Shown here in pieces: positions 1-11,550 of a stretch of 64,000 nucleotides of DNA. This DNA comes from Epiperipatus broadwayi (taxonomy: Eukaryota; Onychophora; Udeonychophora; Euonychophora; Peripatidae). The notes under the pieces are model-generated. The model saw only the letters and a list, made by a program, of their open reading frames with translations, was not told the origin of the DNA and did no database searches. A program made the translations under genes and the position numbers. Location: the NCBI GenBank assembly GCA_028023455.1, contig JAQFVV010000252.1, forward strand, positions 895,349 to 959,348. Direction: 5' to 3'. Every line of letters starts with the position of its first letter. The stretch's first letter is position 1.

Positions 1-284
1 ATCACTTAAGACTTAACCTTTTCAATGACAAATATTTTGTTTGGCTGAGTTAAAACTCTAAATTTTTGATTGGTCAATTATAGAATCAGCAGTAGAAATA
101 TATTCATCTTTTAATATTATATTCATTTTAGTTTCGTTTGTAAAAAGTATATTAATAATTTTCCAGATAACGAAAGTGAACAAAAGTTTTTTCAAAAATA
201 AATTTCTATTTATAATTATAAAAATATTTGATAGTGAAAGACCTAAAAAATAAATTTAGTAAAAAATCAGAAAGTGTTGGCGAC
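1..284. other. AT-rich non-coding DNA
   Basis: No reading frame, RNA gene or recognisable repeat is seen here. The stretch is AT-rich with scattered A and T runs. Confidence 0.5.
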
Positions 285-705
285 ATCATCGATTTTCTTC
301 TCAATTTACGTTAATGTAAAAATAAAGATTTTTTTTACTAAAATCTTACTAGTTTCCTAAACTAATTTATATTTTCAGCATATTTTACCAAACTATATTA
401 TAATATGTACATAAATGCTAGCAAAATCTTCTAAAACATTAATTTTTATTTGAAAATTAAATAAAGAGTTTGGGGCAATGTAAACTCTTGACAAGTGTCA
501 AAATTGTTGTTAGCGTTGGTTTCTTTTCCAATTTACGTTCCTGTAAAAGTATACAATTTTTTACTAAAATCTTACTGTTTTTCTAAAATAATTATGTTTT
601 CAGTATATTTTATGAAAATAATTTATAATATGTAAAAAAATACTAAAAAAACACTCTATAATATTTATTTTCATTGTGAAATGCAAAACAAAGAAGTTGG
701 AGTGA
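285..705. repeat. Degenerate two-copy tandem repeat (~226 bp period)
   Basis: Matching blocks recur about 225-228 bp apart. 'ttttactaaaatcttact' occurs at 334 and 559, and 'caatttacgtt' is followed by 'tgtaaaa' near 300 and 530. The copies have diverged, mostly by substitutions and small indels. No coding potential is seen. Confidence 0.5.
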
Positions 706-1000
706 TGAAAAATTACAGGTCTCTTCTTTTGTTGAAATGAGAACCAACCAATCAGGATCGAGGAAAGCCTGCCCTTTACCATTGTTGAAATCTAAATGTC
801 AAATTTATTGATTTCTCACTTGTAAAATAATTCTAGAAAGGGAAGCATCTTACGGTACTTTTTTCAAGCTTTAAAATGATTGTAAAATCTTTACTGTAGC
901 ATTAAAAATGATGGAATTTGAGCAATTTGAAGCCATGACCATTTTTGATCAGAGAAACCCTAGAAAAGGAAGGCTTAAAGCAAAGACTATAATTTATAGA

Positions 1001-1345
1001 TCTCTCAGCCTCATATAGCTATTTGAGTTAGATAGCTGGGTTTAAAGACATTTAAGTGTCATAAAATTTCAGAGTGTCTACTCAATTGTTAACTCTTAGA
1101 TATATGCTAGCTTTGGGTTGGTAGTTTTAGATGTAGTGTCTGAAACTACACTAGGGTTTTTCTGAGAAGTGCCAAAGCACAAAATCATTGGTCAGGGATC
1201 TGGGTGTCATTTTCTGATATAGATATTTTAAATGCTTTCTCTGGCTAAATATTTATCACAAAGATAGTTGAGAAATTAACAAAGCTCCTTGTTTATATTT
1301 TCCAAGCTTAAAAGAAATGGGGTCATGTGATATATGACTCTAATC
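1001..1345 (+). repeat. Family A hammerhead repeat, copy 1 (decayed ribozyme)
   Basis: This is the first of two tandem copies. It shares landmarks with all family A copies: a 'ctctcagcc' block, 'tatagctatttgagttaga', a central hammerhead-like core and a terminal 'gtcatgtgatatatgact'. In this copy the core at about 1155-1203 reads CTGAGAA, then a perfect GTGC-CAAA-GCAC stem II, then AAAA instead of GAAA. G8 and G12 are therefore lost and cleavage is not expected. Confidence 0.6.
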
Positions 1346-1441
1346 ACTCTAATTTTAATTTTTATTGACTATTTATAATCTTTGCTTTAAATCTTAAGTT
1401 ATGTTATATTGCTAAGACTACTAAGATATAGTTTGGCTGAA

Positions 1442-1778
1442 TCTCTCAGCCCCATATAGCTATTTGAGTTAGAGAGCTGGGTGTGAAAACATTTAAGTGT
1501 CTGACAATTTTAGATTTTTTACTCAATAGTTAGATAAATGCTATTTTTGAGTTGATATTTTTAGAGCTAATGTTTAAAACTATTCTTGCACCTTTCTGAG
1601 GAGGGCCAAAGCATGAAACCATTGGTCAGGGGATTGGATGTAATTTTTCTGATAGAGATATTTTAAATGCTTTCTGTGGCTAAGCATTTATCACAAAGCT
1701 TTTTGAGCAATTAGCAAAGCTCTTTGTTTATATTTTACAAGCTTAAAAGAAATGAGGTCATGTGATATATGACTCTAT
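1442..1778 (+). repeat. Family A hammerhead repeat, copy 2
   Basis: This is the second tandem copy, offset 434-441 bp from the first according to the landmark used. The whole unit is alignable, from the 'ctctcagcc' block to the terminal 'gtcatgtgatatatgact'. It carries a better-preserved hammerhead core than copy 1. The unit length matches the 422-bp monomers near 59 kb, and several landmarks are shared with them. Confidence 0.65.
1589..1636 (+). ncRNA. Type I hammerhead ribozyme, partly degraded
   Basis: Core residues are CUGAGGA (position 7 is G, which is allowed) and GAAA, with GUC as the cleavage triplet, so the predicted cut is between 1627 and 1628. Stem I pairs CCUUU with AGGGG. Stem III is ACC/GGU with a 3-nt loop. 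Stem II is weak here (GGGC/GCAU), but the neighbouring copy keeps a perfect GUGC/GCAC stem, which suggests the ancestral ribozyme was intact. Activity of this copy is uncertain. Confidence 0.55.
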
Positions 1779-3150
1779 TTTTTACAGTTATAAGATATTC
1801 CAAGATTTATTCACTACTGCTTTGAATAACACTATCCTCAATAAATAAAAAATAAACCAGGTTTTAAAATCAGTAAGAAATCACACACACCCACAATTAC
1901 ATAATGCTTATACAGTTGCTGTTTAGCAGCAAATTCTTTGTTTATAATCATCATTATGCCACCTAGTGCAAGTTCTAGTAAATCATGTGCACTGCTCCTA
2001 GTTGCAAAAATCTTCTCACTGATGAAAGCTGTAATCTAAAAACTAGTCTGGGGATATCAAATAGAAAGCACTGGATAGAGATTTAATAAGCATTATTATT
2101 TGACATCTATTAATTGCCAAAGCTTGCAATAGATTAATTATGGTGAGAATGAAATAATCTTCTGCTGAAAACATGTTTTACCACAGTTTGAATTGCAAGA
2201 GCAGATCAAAAACCACAATTATTGGAAGAGCCAAATTAAGAAAACAATTCAGAAAGAGAGTAATCTGTTAAAACTTTACTAGCCCAATGTATGCCAGTCC
2301 AGTCATAGCTATAGTTACAATAGCTGTAGTAGGCAAAATATATCCAGAAATTTATTTGGCTTTCAATCAACCAGCTGTAACTATGTAAATTTGGAATAGT
2401 GGTGATGAGAACTGTCTATTTATTGTTGTCATTATCTATTTCAAATTCTTGAGAAACCAGTTGTTGAATATTATCTCTTTTCATTATTCAAGCAAATGTT
2501 GCAGGGAATATAGCCGCCTCACTATTATAGACCATTCCTTCTGGGTCAGTCTTCGGCGAAGATTCTTCCATTTTAATTTTTTTATGTGCATTTTAGTATA
2601 TAAATATTTTTCAATGTTTTATAAGTTGTGGATAAATCGTAAGGAGTGATTGAATGTATCCTAGCTACTGTTGTTACTATTGATTAATCTCTAGTCTGAA
2701 AAAGGAATTAGTAATAGTTTCTTTAATCTAAATAATATTATTACCAAACTGAGTGCTATAGATTATTTATGGTAACAAAATATGCATTGGATGTAAACAA
2801 ACGACAAAAACAAAGATTATCAAAAAATAAATGTGATTACCCAAATAAAGTTATAAATTAGAATGATATAGTTTATGTAAGTGTATATTTTTATAGAAAT
2901 TATAGGAAAAAACGTTAGACAGTATTACTCCAAAAAAAGTCACTTATTTCAATGTCAAGCTCAGTTTTTTAATCATTTGATGATTTGTTGCTCTAAGAAT
3001 ATCTATTGTCTTGATATTTGGTAATTGATATTGATATTTTTAATGGATTGTTTGTTTTTGATGTTGTTATTATATTCACAATTAATTTTATTCAGTCAAT
3101 TATTGATCTAATTTTTTGATTTTTTAATTATCTAATAGTCGGCATTGCCT
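1779..3150. other. Non-coding, with one decayed hammerhead-like repeat
   Basis: There is no convincing gene. Around 1915-2150 lies a repeat related to the hammerhead families: 'cactgatgaaagc', then 'aaaaactagtctgggga' near 2019-2060. The GAAA box has become AAAA and stem II does not pair, so it is a relic. A short open frame near 2449-2649 has no recognisable domain. Confidence 0.45.
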
Positions 3151-3219
3151 TTTAATCAAGAGTTAAATCACTAAACATCACATGATCACTATCTCTTATA
3201 TTAGCACATAATTGTTATT

Positions 3220-3422
3220 AAACAAAGCAAAACTCTCCTTTCAGTAGTGCCACCCTGTGCCAACCAGATCCTCACTGACGAAGGCCACAAGCCAGAAACT
3301 AGTCTGGGGATAATGGATGAGTAGGCACTAGATAAGAATTTTATGTACAAGCCTTCTAGCATCTATTGATTATTCTCATTGGCACAGGGTGACACTACTA
3401 TATGGAGAGTTTTGCCTTGTTT
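3220..3422 (+). mobile_element. Small TIR-flanked element containing a hammerhead motif
   Basis: A ~203-bp unit is bounded by imperfect 44-bp terminal inverted repeats, 3220-3263 and 3379-3422, sharing 'aaaactctcc' and 'caccctgtgcca'. Between the arms lies a hammerhead-like core. Related arms recur at 52.64-53.17 kb around another hammerhead relic, so this is a repeated family. It may be a shortened relative of family A. Confidence 0.55.
3262..3318 (+). ncRNA. Hammerhead ribozyme-like motif
   Basis: The core is CUGACGA and GAAA with GUC as cleavage triplet. Stem I pairs CCUCA with UGGGG, plus an outer CCA/UGG after an internal loop. Stem III is minimal (AC/GU). Stem II is GGC/GCC but is separated from the core by an A.A mismatch at the 10.1/11.1 position, which would weaken it. 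The catalytic residues are retained, but activity is doubtful. Confidence 0.5.
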
Positions 3423-3539
3423 AATCAAGAGTTAATAGTCTTTATGTTTTTGTGTAAAGTGTTGATATTTTGATTGACATGTTAATGTCTGAACTTTGTT
3501 TTCACATCTAATACCTTACATTAATATCTAACTTTATTA

Positions 3540-4045
3540 AATCCATATCTTGTTTACAACAATTATATATTATATACTATTAATAAGTCTTATTTATTAT
3601 ACCTTGTGTAATTTTACTATACTCATGTCTGAAATATATTTAACTCATTATATCATATTTAACTCATTATATCATGTTTATTCACTATACTGTAACTAAC
3701 TCACCATAACTATGTTTGATTTACTGCATTTCTATGTGATTCACCATATCCATAGATCACTACTATATTTATGTTATATTTATTAAACCATGTCTAACTC
3801 TTTATACCCATGTCATATTAAAGTTTATCCATATCTGATTCACTATACCATGTTTGACTCACTATATCAATGTGCAACTCTCAGTATAAATTTCTGACTA
3901 ACTATTTTCATATCTTATTCATTATATCCAAATCTAATACATTATACAATGTCTTACTTACTATATTCATGTCTGATTTACTATATTTATGTCTGACTTT
4001 ATACCCATGTTTGCCTCAATATGCCATGTTTGAATCACTATATTA
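3540..4045. repeat. Degenerate minisatellite ('ctatatccatgtctgact'-like)
   Basis: Units of roughly 20-30 bp built on variants of 'actatatccatgtctgactc' repeat throughout with many substitutions. Open frames crossing the region are repeat artefacts. It abuts (TA)n runs at about 4055-4095. Confidence 0.55.
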
Positions 4046-4472
4046 TTTCCAATTTATATATATATATACTTTTCCAATTTATATATATATATATAAATTC
4101 AATATATAATAAATGTAAAAGTATAAAACCCATTATAAAAAATATTATATATAATATATAAACAAACAATTTATATATACAAATAACTATAACCATTAAA
4201 TGTCTGTATTTTTAAATCATATAATAATAATTCAAAGAAATTTATTTAATACAGTATTAAAATTTTAAACAATATATTCTTTACTGGAAGTACTTTGGAT
4301 TGTATCACTGACAAACTTTATCAATCATTAATCAGTACACAAAATAAAAACTTATATTACCTGTCATTCAATCGATACAAATTTCCCACAATTCTGTTGT
4401 TTTTATATTAGCTGATTGTCTATTCATTAAACCTTCTCTATTTCTAGATATTATCATTGCCTCCTTACTTTT

Positions 4473-4706
4473 TCATTTTTCATTACATCTTTCAATTTGA
4501 ATAATTTTTACATCTCTCTTATCAAATTTAAAACCATAATTACATGCTCTATTACGATCAAAAATAATTGATGGAGTATTTATACTTACTAAAGATACAT
4601 TTTCTCTCTGTACACGTTTATACAATATCTTATGATCATTATATCGTTTTTGTAATGTACATTTTGATTCCCCTGTATATTTCATTCCACAACCACATAC
4701 CAACAT
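4473..4706 (-). pseudogene. PLE 1 GIY-YIG endonuclease, inverted arm copy
   Basis: This 77-residue frame begins with VCGCGMKYTGESKCTLQKR, where YTG is the second half of the GIY-YIG core and the spaced Arg and His follow as in the family. It then carries the same central block as the sense copy at 5466-5747. A stop separates it from the last endonuclease residues, which continue in the flanking arm. No RT precedes it, so it is a partial arm duplication rather than a gene. Confidence 0.7.
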
Positions 4707-4784
4707 ATATATAACAGAAATCTGGGTGTATCACAGATTTGTAATATTTTTATTTCTAGTTATGAATTTAAAATTTCACCTCAG

Positions 4785-5444
4785 GTAAAATACAAAGGAA
4801 TTAAAGTATATTGTAGATATGTTGATGATGTATTTATATGTGCACATAGTAAAATAATAGTTAATTTATTTAGTGAGTTAAATATGATTAATAATATAAA
4901 ATGGGTGTTAAATGAAGAAAAAGAAAATTTTATAAAGTGTTTAGATATATTTATTAAAAGAAATAATAATGTATTTGATTATAATATAGTTTTAAAGCCC
5001 ATGAAAATTAGGGATTATATTTCGTATAATTCTAGAGCTCATATGGGTCATAAATGAGCTGTTTTGAAGTCATTTTTGTTTAGAAATGATTTTTTGTGTA
5101 AGTTTATTAGTGATAAAATTGAAAATATTAATGTATTTGTTACTGATATGTTGAATGTTGGTTATGGAAGGAATATTATTTATAATACAATTACAAAATA
5201 TAATCAAAATAAAAGTAATAATAAGAAAATATTAAATAAATTAAAAAGTTATAAATGGATTTCTATTCCTTTTAAATCTAAACAACAAGCTAAATTAATT
5301 AATAAACATTATAGTGGTTTGTGTAGGATATCCCTTTTCTCTTCAAATAATATAAACGATATGATAAATATTTCTAAAATCCAGATTTCTAAGTTTGAAT
5401 TAAGTTCTCTTATATATATATGTTGGTATGTGGTTGTGGAATGA
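4785..5444 (+). pseudogene. PLE 1 reverse transcriptase C-terminal part
   Basis: Frame 3 reads through the catalytic RT motif YVDDVF (around 4824-4841) followed by a thumb-like region rich in Lys and Asn. There is an in-frame TGA at 5055-5057 and the frame ends at 5444. The finger and palm regions upstream of YVDD are absent, so only the end of the RT is present. The GIY-YIG part continues in another frame, showing a frameshift at about 5420. Penelope RTs copy RNA at a nicked target; this copy cannot. Confidence 0.75.
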
Positions 5445-5747
5445 AATATACAGGGAAATCAAAATGTGCATTATAAAAGCGATATAATGGTTATAAGATA
5501 TTGTATAAAGTGTAAAGAAAAAAATGTATCTTCAGTAAATATGAATACTCCATCAATTATTTTTGATCATAATATAGCATATAATTGCGGTTTTAAATTT
5601 GATAATAGAGATGTGAAAATTATTCAAATTAAAAGATGTAATGAAAAACAAAAAATTAAGGAGGCAAAGATAATATCTAGGAATAGAGAAGGTTTAATGA
5701 ATAAACAATCAGCTAATATAAAACCAACAGAATTGTGGGAAATTTGA
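5420..5747 (+). pseudogene. PLE 1 GIY-YIG endonuclease, broken
   Basis: After the frameshift the translation gives a cysteine-rich VCGCG followed by KYTG, the counterpart of the Y-x-G part of the GIY-YIG core. A stop follows at about 5475. The remaining endonuclease C-terminus continues in the frame at 5466-5747, including 'NTPSIIFDHN' and 'KIISRNREGL', and ends at a stop shortly before the 3' non-coding tail. It is the sense copy of the endonuclease also present in the left arm. Confidence 0.7.
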
Positions 5748-5885
5748 ATGGATTGAATTATGGGTAATATAAGTTTTTATTTTGTGTACTGATTAATGGT
5801 TGATAAAGATTGTCAGTGCAGTAAGAATATATTGTTTAAAATTTTAATACTGTATTAAATATATTTGTTTGAATTATTAATATAT

Positions 5886-7178
5886 ATGTATATCTGACTT
5901 ATTCTCACAAGATGCATGACTGGCTCACTATAAATAATATGAATATTACTTTCTTTATATATTTAGTTGTCAGCAGATTTTATACCCTCTAATACTGAGT
6001 CCAGTAAGTTTGCATTGTGCTGTCTTGATGTATTTGTAACCACAATACTTACATAAAATAATGAGGTACTTATTGCTTAAATAATTTCTAGATTTGCATG
6101 GAAAGCATTAAAATGAAATGCCTCTGAATGTTATGATTAAGAAAGATATCTATATGACATGAAATTTAGAATGATCAATGAGTTTATTTTTTCTAATGGA
6201 GAATTGGGTGAAATATTAATAAATGCTCTTTTTTTCATATAGCATCATGATATAAAATCATTTTTAAATTTGAATATATTAAATATTCTTTGATTTTTTT
6301 TTCTTTCATTTACCCTACAACATTATTATATGGTGTACAAATCAATCATTAATTCTTGGATAAAAGTGGACTAATTTTGCTTAAGTGATAGATTATTAGA
6401 ATTGATAGAAGACAGATATTAGACTGACTAACTTGGGAATTATTATTATCAATGGGCATTGAATTTAGTTTTTTTTAATATAAAATCTTATATTCTTAGT
6501 GTTACACATTTAAATAACTTTATTACAATGAAATTTAAATAAACTTCATTATAATAGGTATGTTAGATAAGAAACAACACTTTTTAGATTTCTGTAAATA
6601 AACTAATATATATTCCAATAATTAAATGGTTATTAAATTTATATTATATCATAACAGCTCTCACACTTAAACAAACCAATAGAATATCAGCAATTTGTTG
6701 TCATGGCAACCCCACATTTAGAGAATAATTGGGATCCTCCACTTAATATCTTGTCTGTTATATTGGCAAAACACTTGCCAATATCTAAAAATCTAATAGA
6801 AAAAATGAGAGAAATAAAAAATTATAAATAAGATTTACTAGATATAAATATCATTTTCCCCACTCTTATTTTAAATTTTTGTTACATTTTATATGAATCA
6901 CATAATTTTTACAAAAAGAAAATACCTGATATTAGCTATAAAAATTTTATGCTTTTTAGTAAGTATTATGAATCTATAATTAATTATTAATCCTGTTAAT
7001 GCCCATTAAAATATAATTGAAGAATTAAATAAAATTAATTCTGTAAAAATATGTAATTCACATAAAATAAATCAAGACTAAAAAAAAAAGTGCAAAATAA
7101 GTTTTTGTATAATAGATGGAACATTTTGGAAAAAATAAATATGTAATTTTTGTTAATCTATTTCTTATTATTATTTTA
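5886..7178. other. AT-rich non-coding DNA
   Basis: No supported gene, RNA or mobile element is seen. The sequence is AT-rich with frequent stops in all frames. Confidence 0.5.
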
Positions 7179-7181
7179 AAT

Positions 7182-8049
7182 ACACCTGGGTCTCATTTTA
7201 CATGATAGATAGGTTTCTCAGAAAACATGCACAAACGAAATCATGCAAAAATAAACATAACTTACATTGAAAAAGGGGGGATGCGGTCTGTGATTTTTCA
7301 AAATTCATGTAAAAGCAAAGCACCAATGTAAAATTACTTTAAAATTCACGCAAAAAAAAAAATAAGAAAATAAAATATGACTAATGAAAAATTTCAAATT
7401 TGAAAAAAATTGCTACAAGACAAACTTTTTTTAACTATAATATTTAATTTTATTCAAAATAATATATTTTTATGGATAATTTACAGTACAGTAATTTAAA
7501 TTTTTATACATGTTTTAATTATGATTTTCTGGTGACAACGTAATTAGTAATTAATTTTTGAGATGATGATTTTATTAATTGTTTACGAAGCTCACGATAT
7601 CCAGACATGCAACCATTTAGCTCTCATTGAAATTTAAGAGCACGTTAATGATTAGTGTCATTAATAAGAAAATAATAATTGATTACATTCTTTTTTAAAA
7701 AGCAAAAACAGAATGTGATTTAAAATGCAAAATTACCACACACAATGTTTAAACAAATTTACATTATAATCTTGTAAAATTTAATATGTGTATATATAAA
7801 ATGTGAAAATCATGATCTTAATTTCATTATTGCATAAAATCTTACTATTATAAAGCACTGAAAATATTGAAATTACTAAGATGAAAGTCGAATTCCAATA
7901 ATGTGCTATTACTTTCAATATAATGTAAGTACATGAAATTTATTATTTAAAGTAATAGTGCATTATCGGAAATCAACTTCCGATGAAACATGAATCGCTT
8001 AACTTCAAAATCGTGTTAAATAAGTCCGCATAAAAAGAGACCCAAGTGT
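7182..8049. mobile_element. Non-autonomous TIR element (acacYtgggtctc ends)
   Basis: The left end 'acacctgggtctc' is matched in inverse by 'gagacccaagtgt' at the right end, giving an 868-bp element. The trinucleotide AAT flanks both ends (7179-7181 and 8050-8052), a possible target duplication. No transposase frame is present. The left 180 bp recur at 58604-58785, including 'gggggatgcggtctgtgat', showing a dispersed family. The superfamily is not recognised. Confidence 0.55.
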
Positions 8050-8100
8050 AATTAACAAAAAACAAAAATTATATACATTTTTACAATAATTATTTAATAT

Positions 8101-8690
8101 ATAGGGTATGTGAGCACAAAATTTTACATGACCCACTACTGTCCACTCTATCTCATAACACTGATACACTTGAACACATATATGTTGAAAAGATAAACAA
8201 TCACCAACATGTGTATTTCATGCTAAACCAGCAATCAGCAGTTGGTCTAGATTATTATCTCTACACCTATATGCAATAAGTGCTCAGATATATATTAAAA
8301 TATCCAATCTTCATACTTTAATGGACATGCTTTAATCTCCTCCACACTCCAACTCTTCAACTGTCCATCCAATTGAAAATCTGATGAGGGCATGCTCAGA
8401 GGCTACCCTGAGGCCGATATTCTCATCACACCCATGTTGACCTAAAGTCAATCTGACCCCTCATGCACAAAACATAATCCATTTAATACATATACGAGAG
8501 ATGGGCAGACATCTCTATTATGTAATAACTGAAATAGAGGCTTATTATACACCTGTATCAATATATGTAATATATAGGGTATATGAGCACCTACTTTCAC
8601 ATGACCCACCACTCTCCATTCTATCTCATAACGCTGATACACTTGAACATATATATATATATATATGTCAAAAAGATAAATAATCACCAA
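8101..8690 (-). repeat. Family B hammerhead repeat, 1.25 decayed copies
   Basis: The block 'atatagggtatRtgagcac' recurs at about 8100 and 8573, a period of 473 bp that matches the family B monomer at 41 kb. The copy includes the family's 'tactttaatgga' and 'cccatgttgacct' landmarks. The hammerhead at 8196-8260 (minus) has CUGCUGA instead of CUGAUGA and an unsuitable nucleotide at the cleavage site, so it is inactive. Short open frames across this stretch are incidental. Confidence 0.6.
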
Positions 8691-8899
8691 TTATTTATAT
8701 ATAATTTTTTCATTACAGATCTTTATACTTATTTATATATCATTTTATAAGTTTTTTTCTTTAAGTAATACTTTTTTTTTAAATTTTTATATTATTTTCA
8801 TAATTCACATGGAAAGAGACCAGTGCTTGACAAAATTTTTTCCATTATTTTTTTAGGATGTATCTGATGCAGTTATTAAAATATTTATTCCAATCATTA
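8691..8899. other. AT-rich spacer
   Basis: T-rich sequence with no supported feature. Confidence 0.4.
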
Positions 8900-10260
8900 T
8901 CGAGTTAACCAATTATATGTTTTATTATTGAAAATGGATTTCATAGCTTATTGTCCATTATGTGGGTTAATTTTTTTAATATTGCTTATTTCTCTTTTTA
9001 AATTTATGTACAGTGCATGAAATATGTTAGATCTTAAGAATCTAAATGCTGCACCTTCTTTAAACAAATAAAAGGTTTCCTCTTTCATCTTACAAGAAAA
9101 TACATGAAGTTCCAAATTCATTTTTAGCCAACCATTTTAGTAAACCTTTGTTGATAGGAAACCATTTAAAAGTTTGAAGCTGAATTTGATATATGATTGT
9201 GAAGCATATATTTTGTTAAGATCCTTGATACTTAATCACTGATACTTCTGTTCAAGCATATTGAATATTGTTTATTAGGTGTTGTTTTTAAATCACTGTA
9301 TTTAATGTTAACCAAGCTGTTTAAATTGAAGTCACCCTGCAAGACTCTATATGCTATAAATAAGTCACCATAAAATGACCTATCTTTTCAATTTTATTAA
9401 TTAAATTAGTATCTGCATATATTTTTCAGTTTTATGGACATTCTTAAATAATGCACTCTTTATTATTATTAATCATATTTGTCTCATTCACAATATAATT
9501 ATCTTCTACTTCAAATTCTTGCAATTTTTCTTTTTCAGATTACTGAATTTTATCTTTATTATTAACTTCACATTTACTTTCATCTACAAAATTTATCACA
9601 TTATCAAATTTATAATTTTGTATTACCACATCTATCAAAACTTCTTCTATCTCCATGTGTAATTCCATGGGTTGATGAACTTGGGAGTTTTTTATTGCTT
9701 CAACATAGATCTTTCATCTTCCATTTTATATATCTTATATTCTTTAACTATGTTCACATTTTCACTAATCTCATTCACTACAATAAAGAATTCAAGCTAT
9801 GGTACTGTAAACTATTTAACATTATTATGAACATCTGTTGTGTTTTTATCGGTTGACTTTTCAGTGCTATTAATAACCTTCTTTCATTATTTCTTTTAAC
9901 TATAATATAGATATGTTTGCTTCATTCACCTTTTGGTGATCTTTATTTTTTCGACTATTCTTCTATAATGTATTTATGTTCCTGTTTCATTTTTTGTATT
10001 ATTATCATCACTAATTCCTCAAATTTCTCAAAACTAAATATCCCTTCTGTTTGCTTTGTCATTGCCTGTGCCAAATTTTGCTGTTCTACTTCATGTTATG
10101 CCCGCTTCTTGATCTGCTGATTTCTGTTCCAATTCTTATTCCATTTGTTTTCATTTTCAACTTTAGTAATCATTTATTTAATCAGTTTTTGTTTTCATTT
10201 CTAATTAATATTATTTCTATATGAATTCTTATTACTATTTTTTTCATATATATAGCAGTT
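8900..10260 (-). pseudogene. Decayed, unrecognised protein-coding region
   Basis: On the minus strand several coding-like, Glu/Lys-rich segments follow one another in changing frames: LEQKSADQEAGIT and QNLAQAMTKQTEG near 10.1 kb, MEIEEVLIDVVIQN and KEKLQEFEVEDNY near 9.65-9.5 kb, KWFPINKGLLKWLAKNEF near 9.15 kb and EETFYLFKEGAAFRFLRS near 9.05 kb. Stops and frameshifts separate them. The amphipathic, charged composition differs from the random frames nearby and could be a gag-like or other transposon ORF. I recognise no domain. Confidence 0.3.
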
Positions 10261-10389
10261 ATTGCAATGATGAAATATAGATTATCTTCCCATTTAGATG
10301 TCTCCAAAAATATTTTTTTATCTAATACCTTTTCTTGCTATTTTCCTTATTTTATTATATATATATATATATATCTATATTTATTTATT

Positions 10390-11220
10390 TCCCATGAGAT
10401 CTGGGACTACCAGTGCTCCACTGAGGTGATCCATAAGCTTGAAACCAATTGATTGTAATGGTCAGAAAACGTGTGACTCGTAAACATAGTGCAGAATTCG
10501 ACCACCATACAGAACAGCAGCACGATCGAGTAGCAAAGCCACCCGTGGTACTGAGCTCGAACATAGTTTATCGGTTCCACAATACAATCCACGAAACAAC
10601 GTATCTGATGTGACATTAGTAAATATTTCCTTAGGCATGGTGGTCAGGGATATGCAAGAGACTCATGATTTTATTCTCGAGTTAGCCAATAACCAAACTA
10701 ATATTAATTAAACATTCATATTTACATAATCGAGGAAATATTATATAGAATGGGTATCGAATAAATGAAACGTAACTGCAGACATATAGTTTAAAATTAT
10801 TTATTAATACATTTTAATAAAACAATCTAATAATATTTTATGGACTAACAGCTTCAGTAGCGGGATTTGCGACATGATTATATTTTAAAGAATACATTTA
10901 TTTATTTAGACATTATTTTATATTGAGGATTTCAGTAGCAGTATTTCTGATACTGTAATGTTTACAAAAGGAATACATTTATTTGAAGGCGTAATCTAGC
11001 TACCTAAAATTCTCAAGTGAGTATTTCTAATGCATGCCTGGAGGGATTTATACCTTTGCAATGCAAGAGTCTAAAGTATGGGTTTAAGAGTAGCGGCGGA
11101 CATATATTTATTTAATTAAAATATTTATTTATAACTAAGGGCAAACATTTATTTGAGAGTGAATTATGAAGATAATGCAGAGGCGGAGTGATATATAGAA
11201 TAATAACACTAAGTAAAGGA
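10390..11220. other. CpG-richer stretch with a short coding-like frame
   Basis: Compared with the flanks, this stretch keeps many CpG dinucleotides and fewer A/T runs. A plus-strand frame at about 10460-10615 begins MVRKRVTRKHSAEF and runs about 51 codons to a stop. No family is recognised. The overlapping minus-strand frame has a hydrophobic random look. This could be an unmethylated host segment or an insertion. Confidence 0.25.
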
Positions 11221-11222
11221 AC

Positions 11223-11550
11223 ATGTGGTACACTTTAGAAAGGCGATACGGAATGGCAGTATATCGAAACTGCAATGCCGTGAATGAGTTTATAAGAATG
11301 TCAGGCTGGTCTCTGCCATCGGCCCAACGAAGTAAGGTGTCACATAAGCATAACCAGGGACAAGCGGTCCATGTCGCAGTTTTGCCGGCTGGCTGCATGA
11401 CATTGTCAAATCCTATGGGAGCACCCATTATGCCCGCTTGTGTAGGATGACTGGGGTTAATTTCAACCCTGAAGAATCCGGAAATTTCACGGCAGAATGG
11501 GTCATCGCGTCTCTAAAACGTAGCGCATGTATATTGTATAAACGATTATG
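11223..11550 (+). pseudogene. Coding-like segment of unknown identity, one frameshift
   Basis: The plus strand carries an open frame with NAVNEFIRMSGWSLPSAQRS. Around 11350 coding character moves to another frame that runs about 65 codons through FAGWLHDIVKSYGS, LCRMTGVNFNPEE and TAEWVIASLKRS to a stop near 11550. The balanced composition and dense CpG contrast with surrounding DNA. The opposite strand is also open here, so strand assignment is uncertain. It may be a decayed exon or transposon ORF; no domain is recognised. Confidence 0.35.

Larger units (their letters stand above)
4214..5885 (+). mobile_element. Penelope-like element 1, truncated, with inverted 3' arm
   Basis: The central plus-strand body (about 4780-5750) encodes the end of a reverse transcriptase and a GIY-YIG endonuclease. 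The left flank (4214-4715) is an inverted copy of the endonuclease and 3' part (5418-5885), so the element is a palindrome with arms of about 480-500 bp. This is a known layout for 5'-truncated Penelope-like retroelements. The frame is broken by stops and a shift, so it is dead. Confidence 0.8.

Noticed and set aside
3870-4109. 79-codon plus-strand frame
   Set aside because: It runs through the degenerate minisatellite and the adjoining (TA)n.
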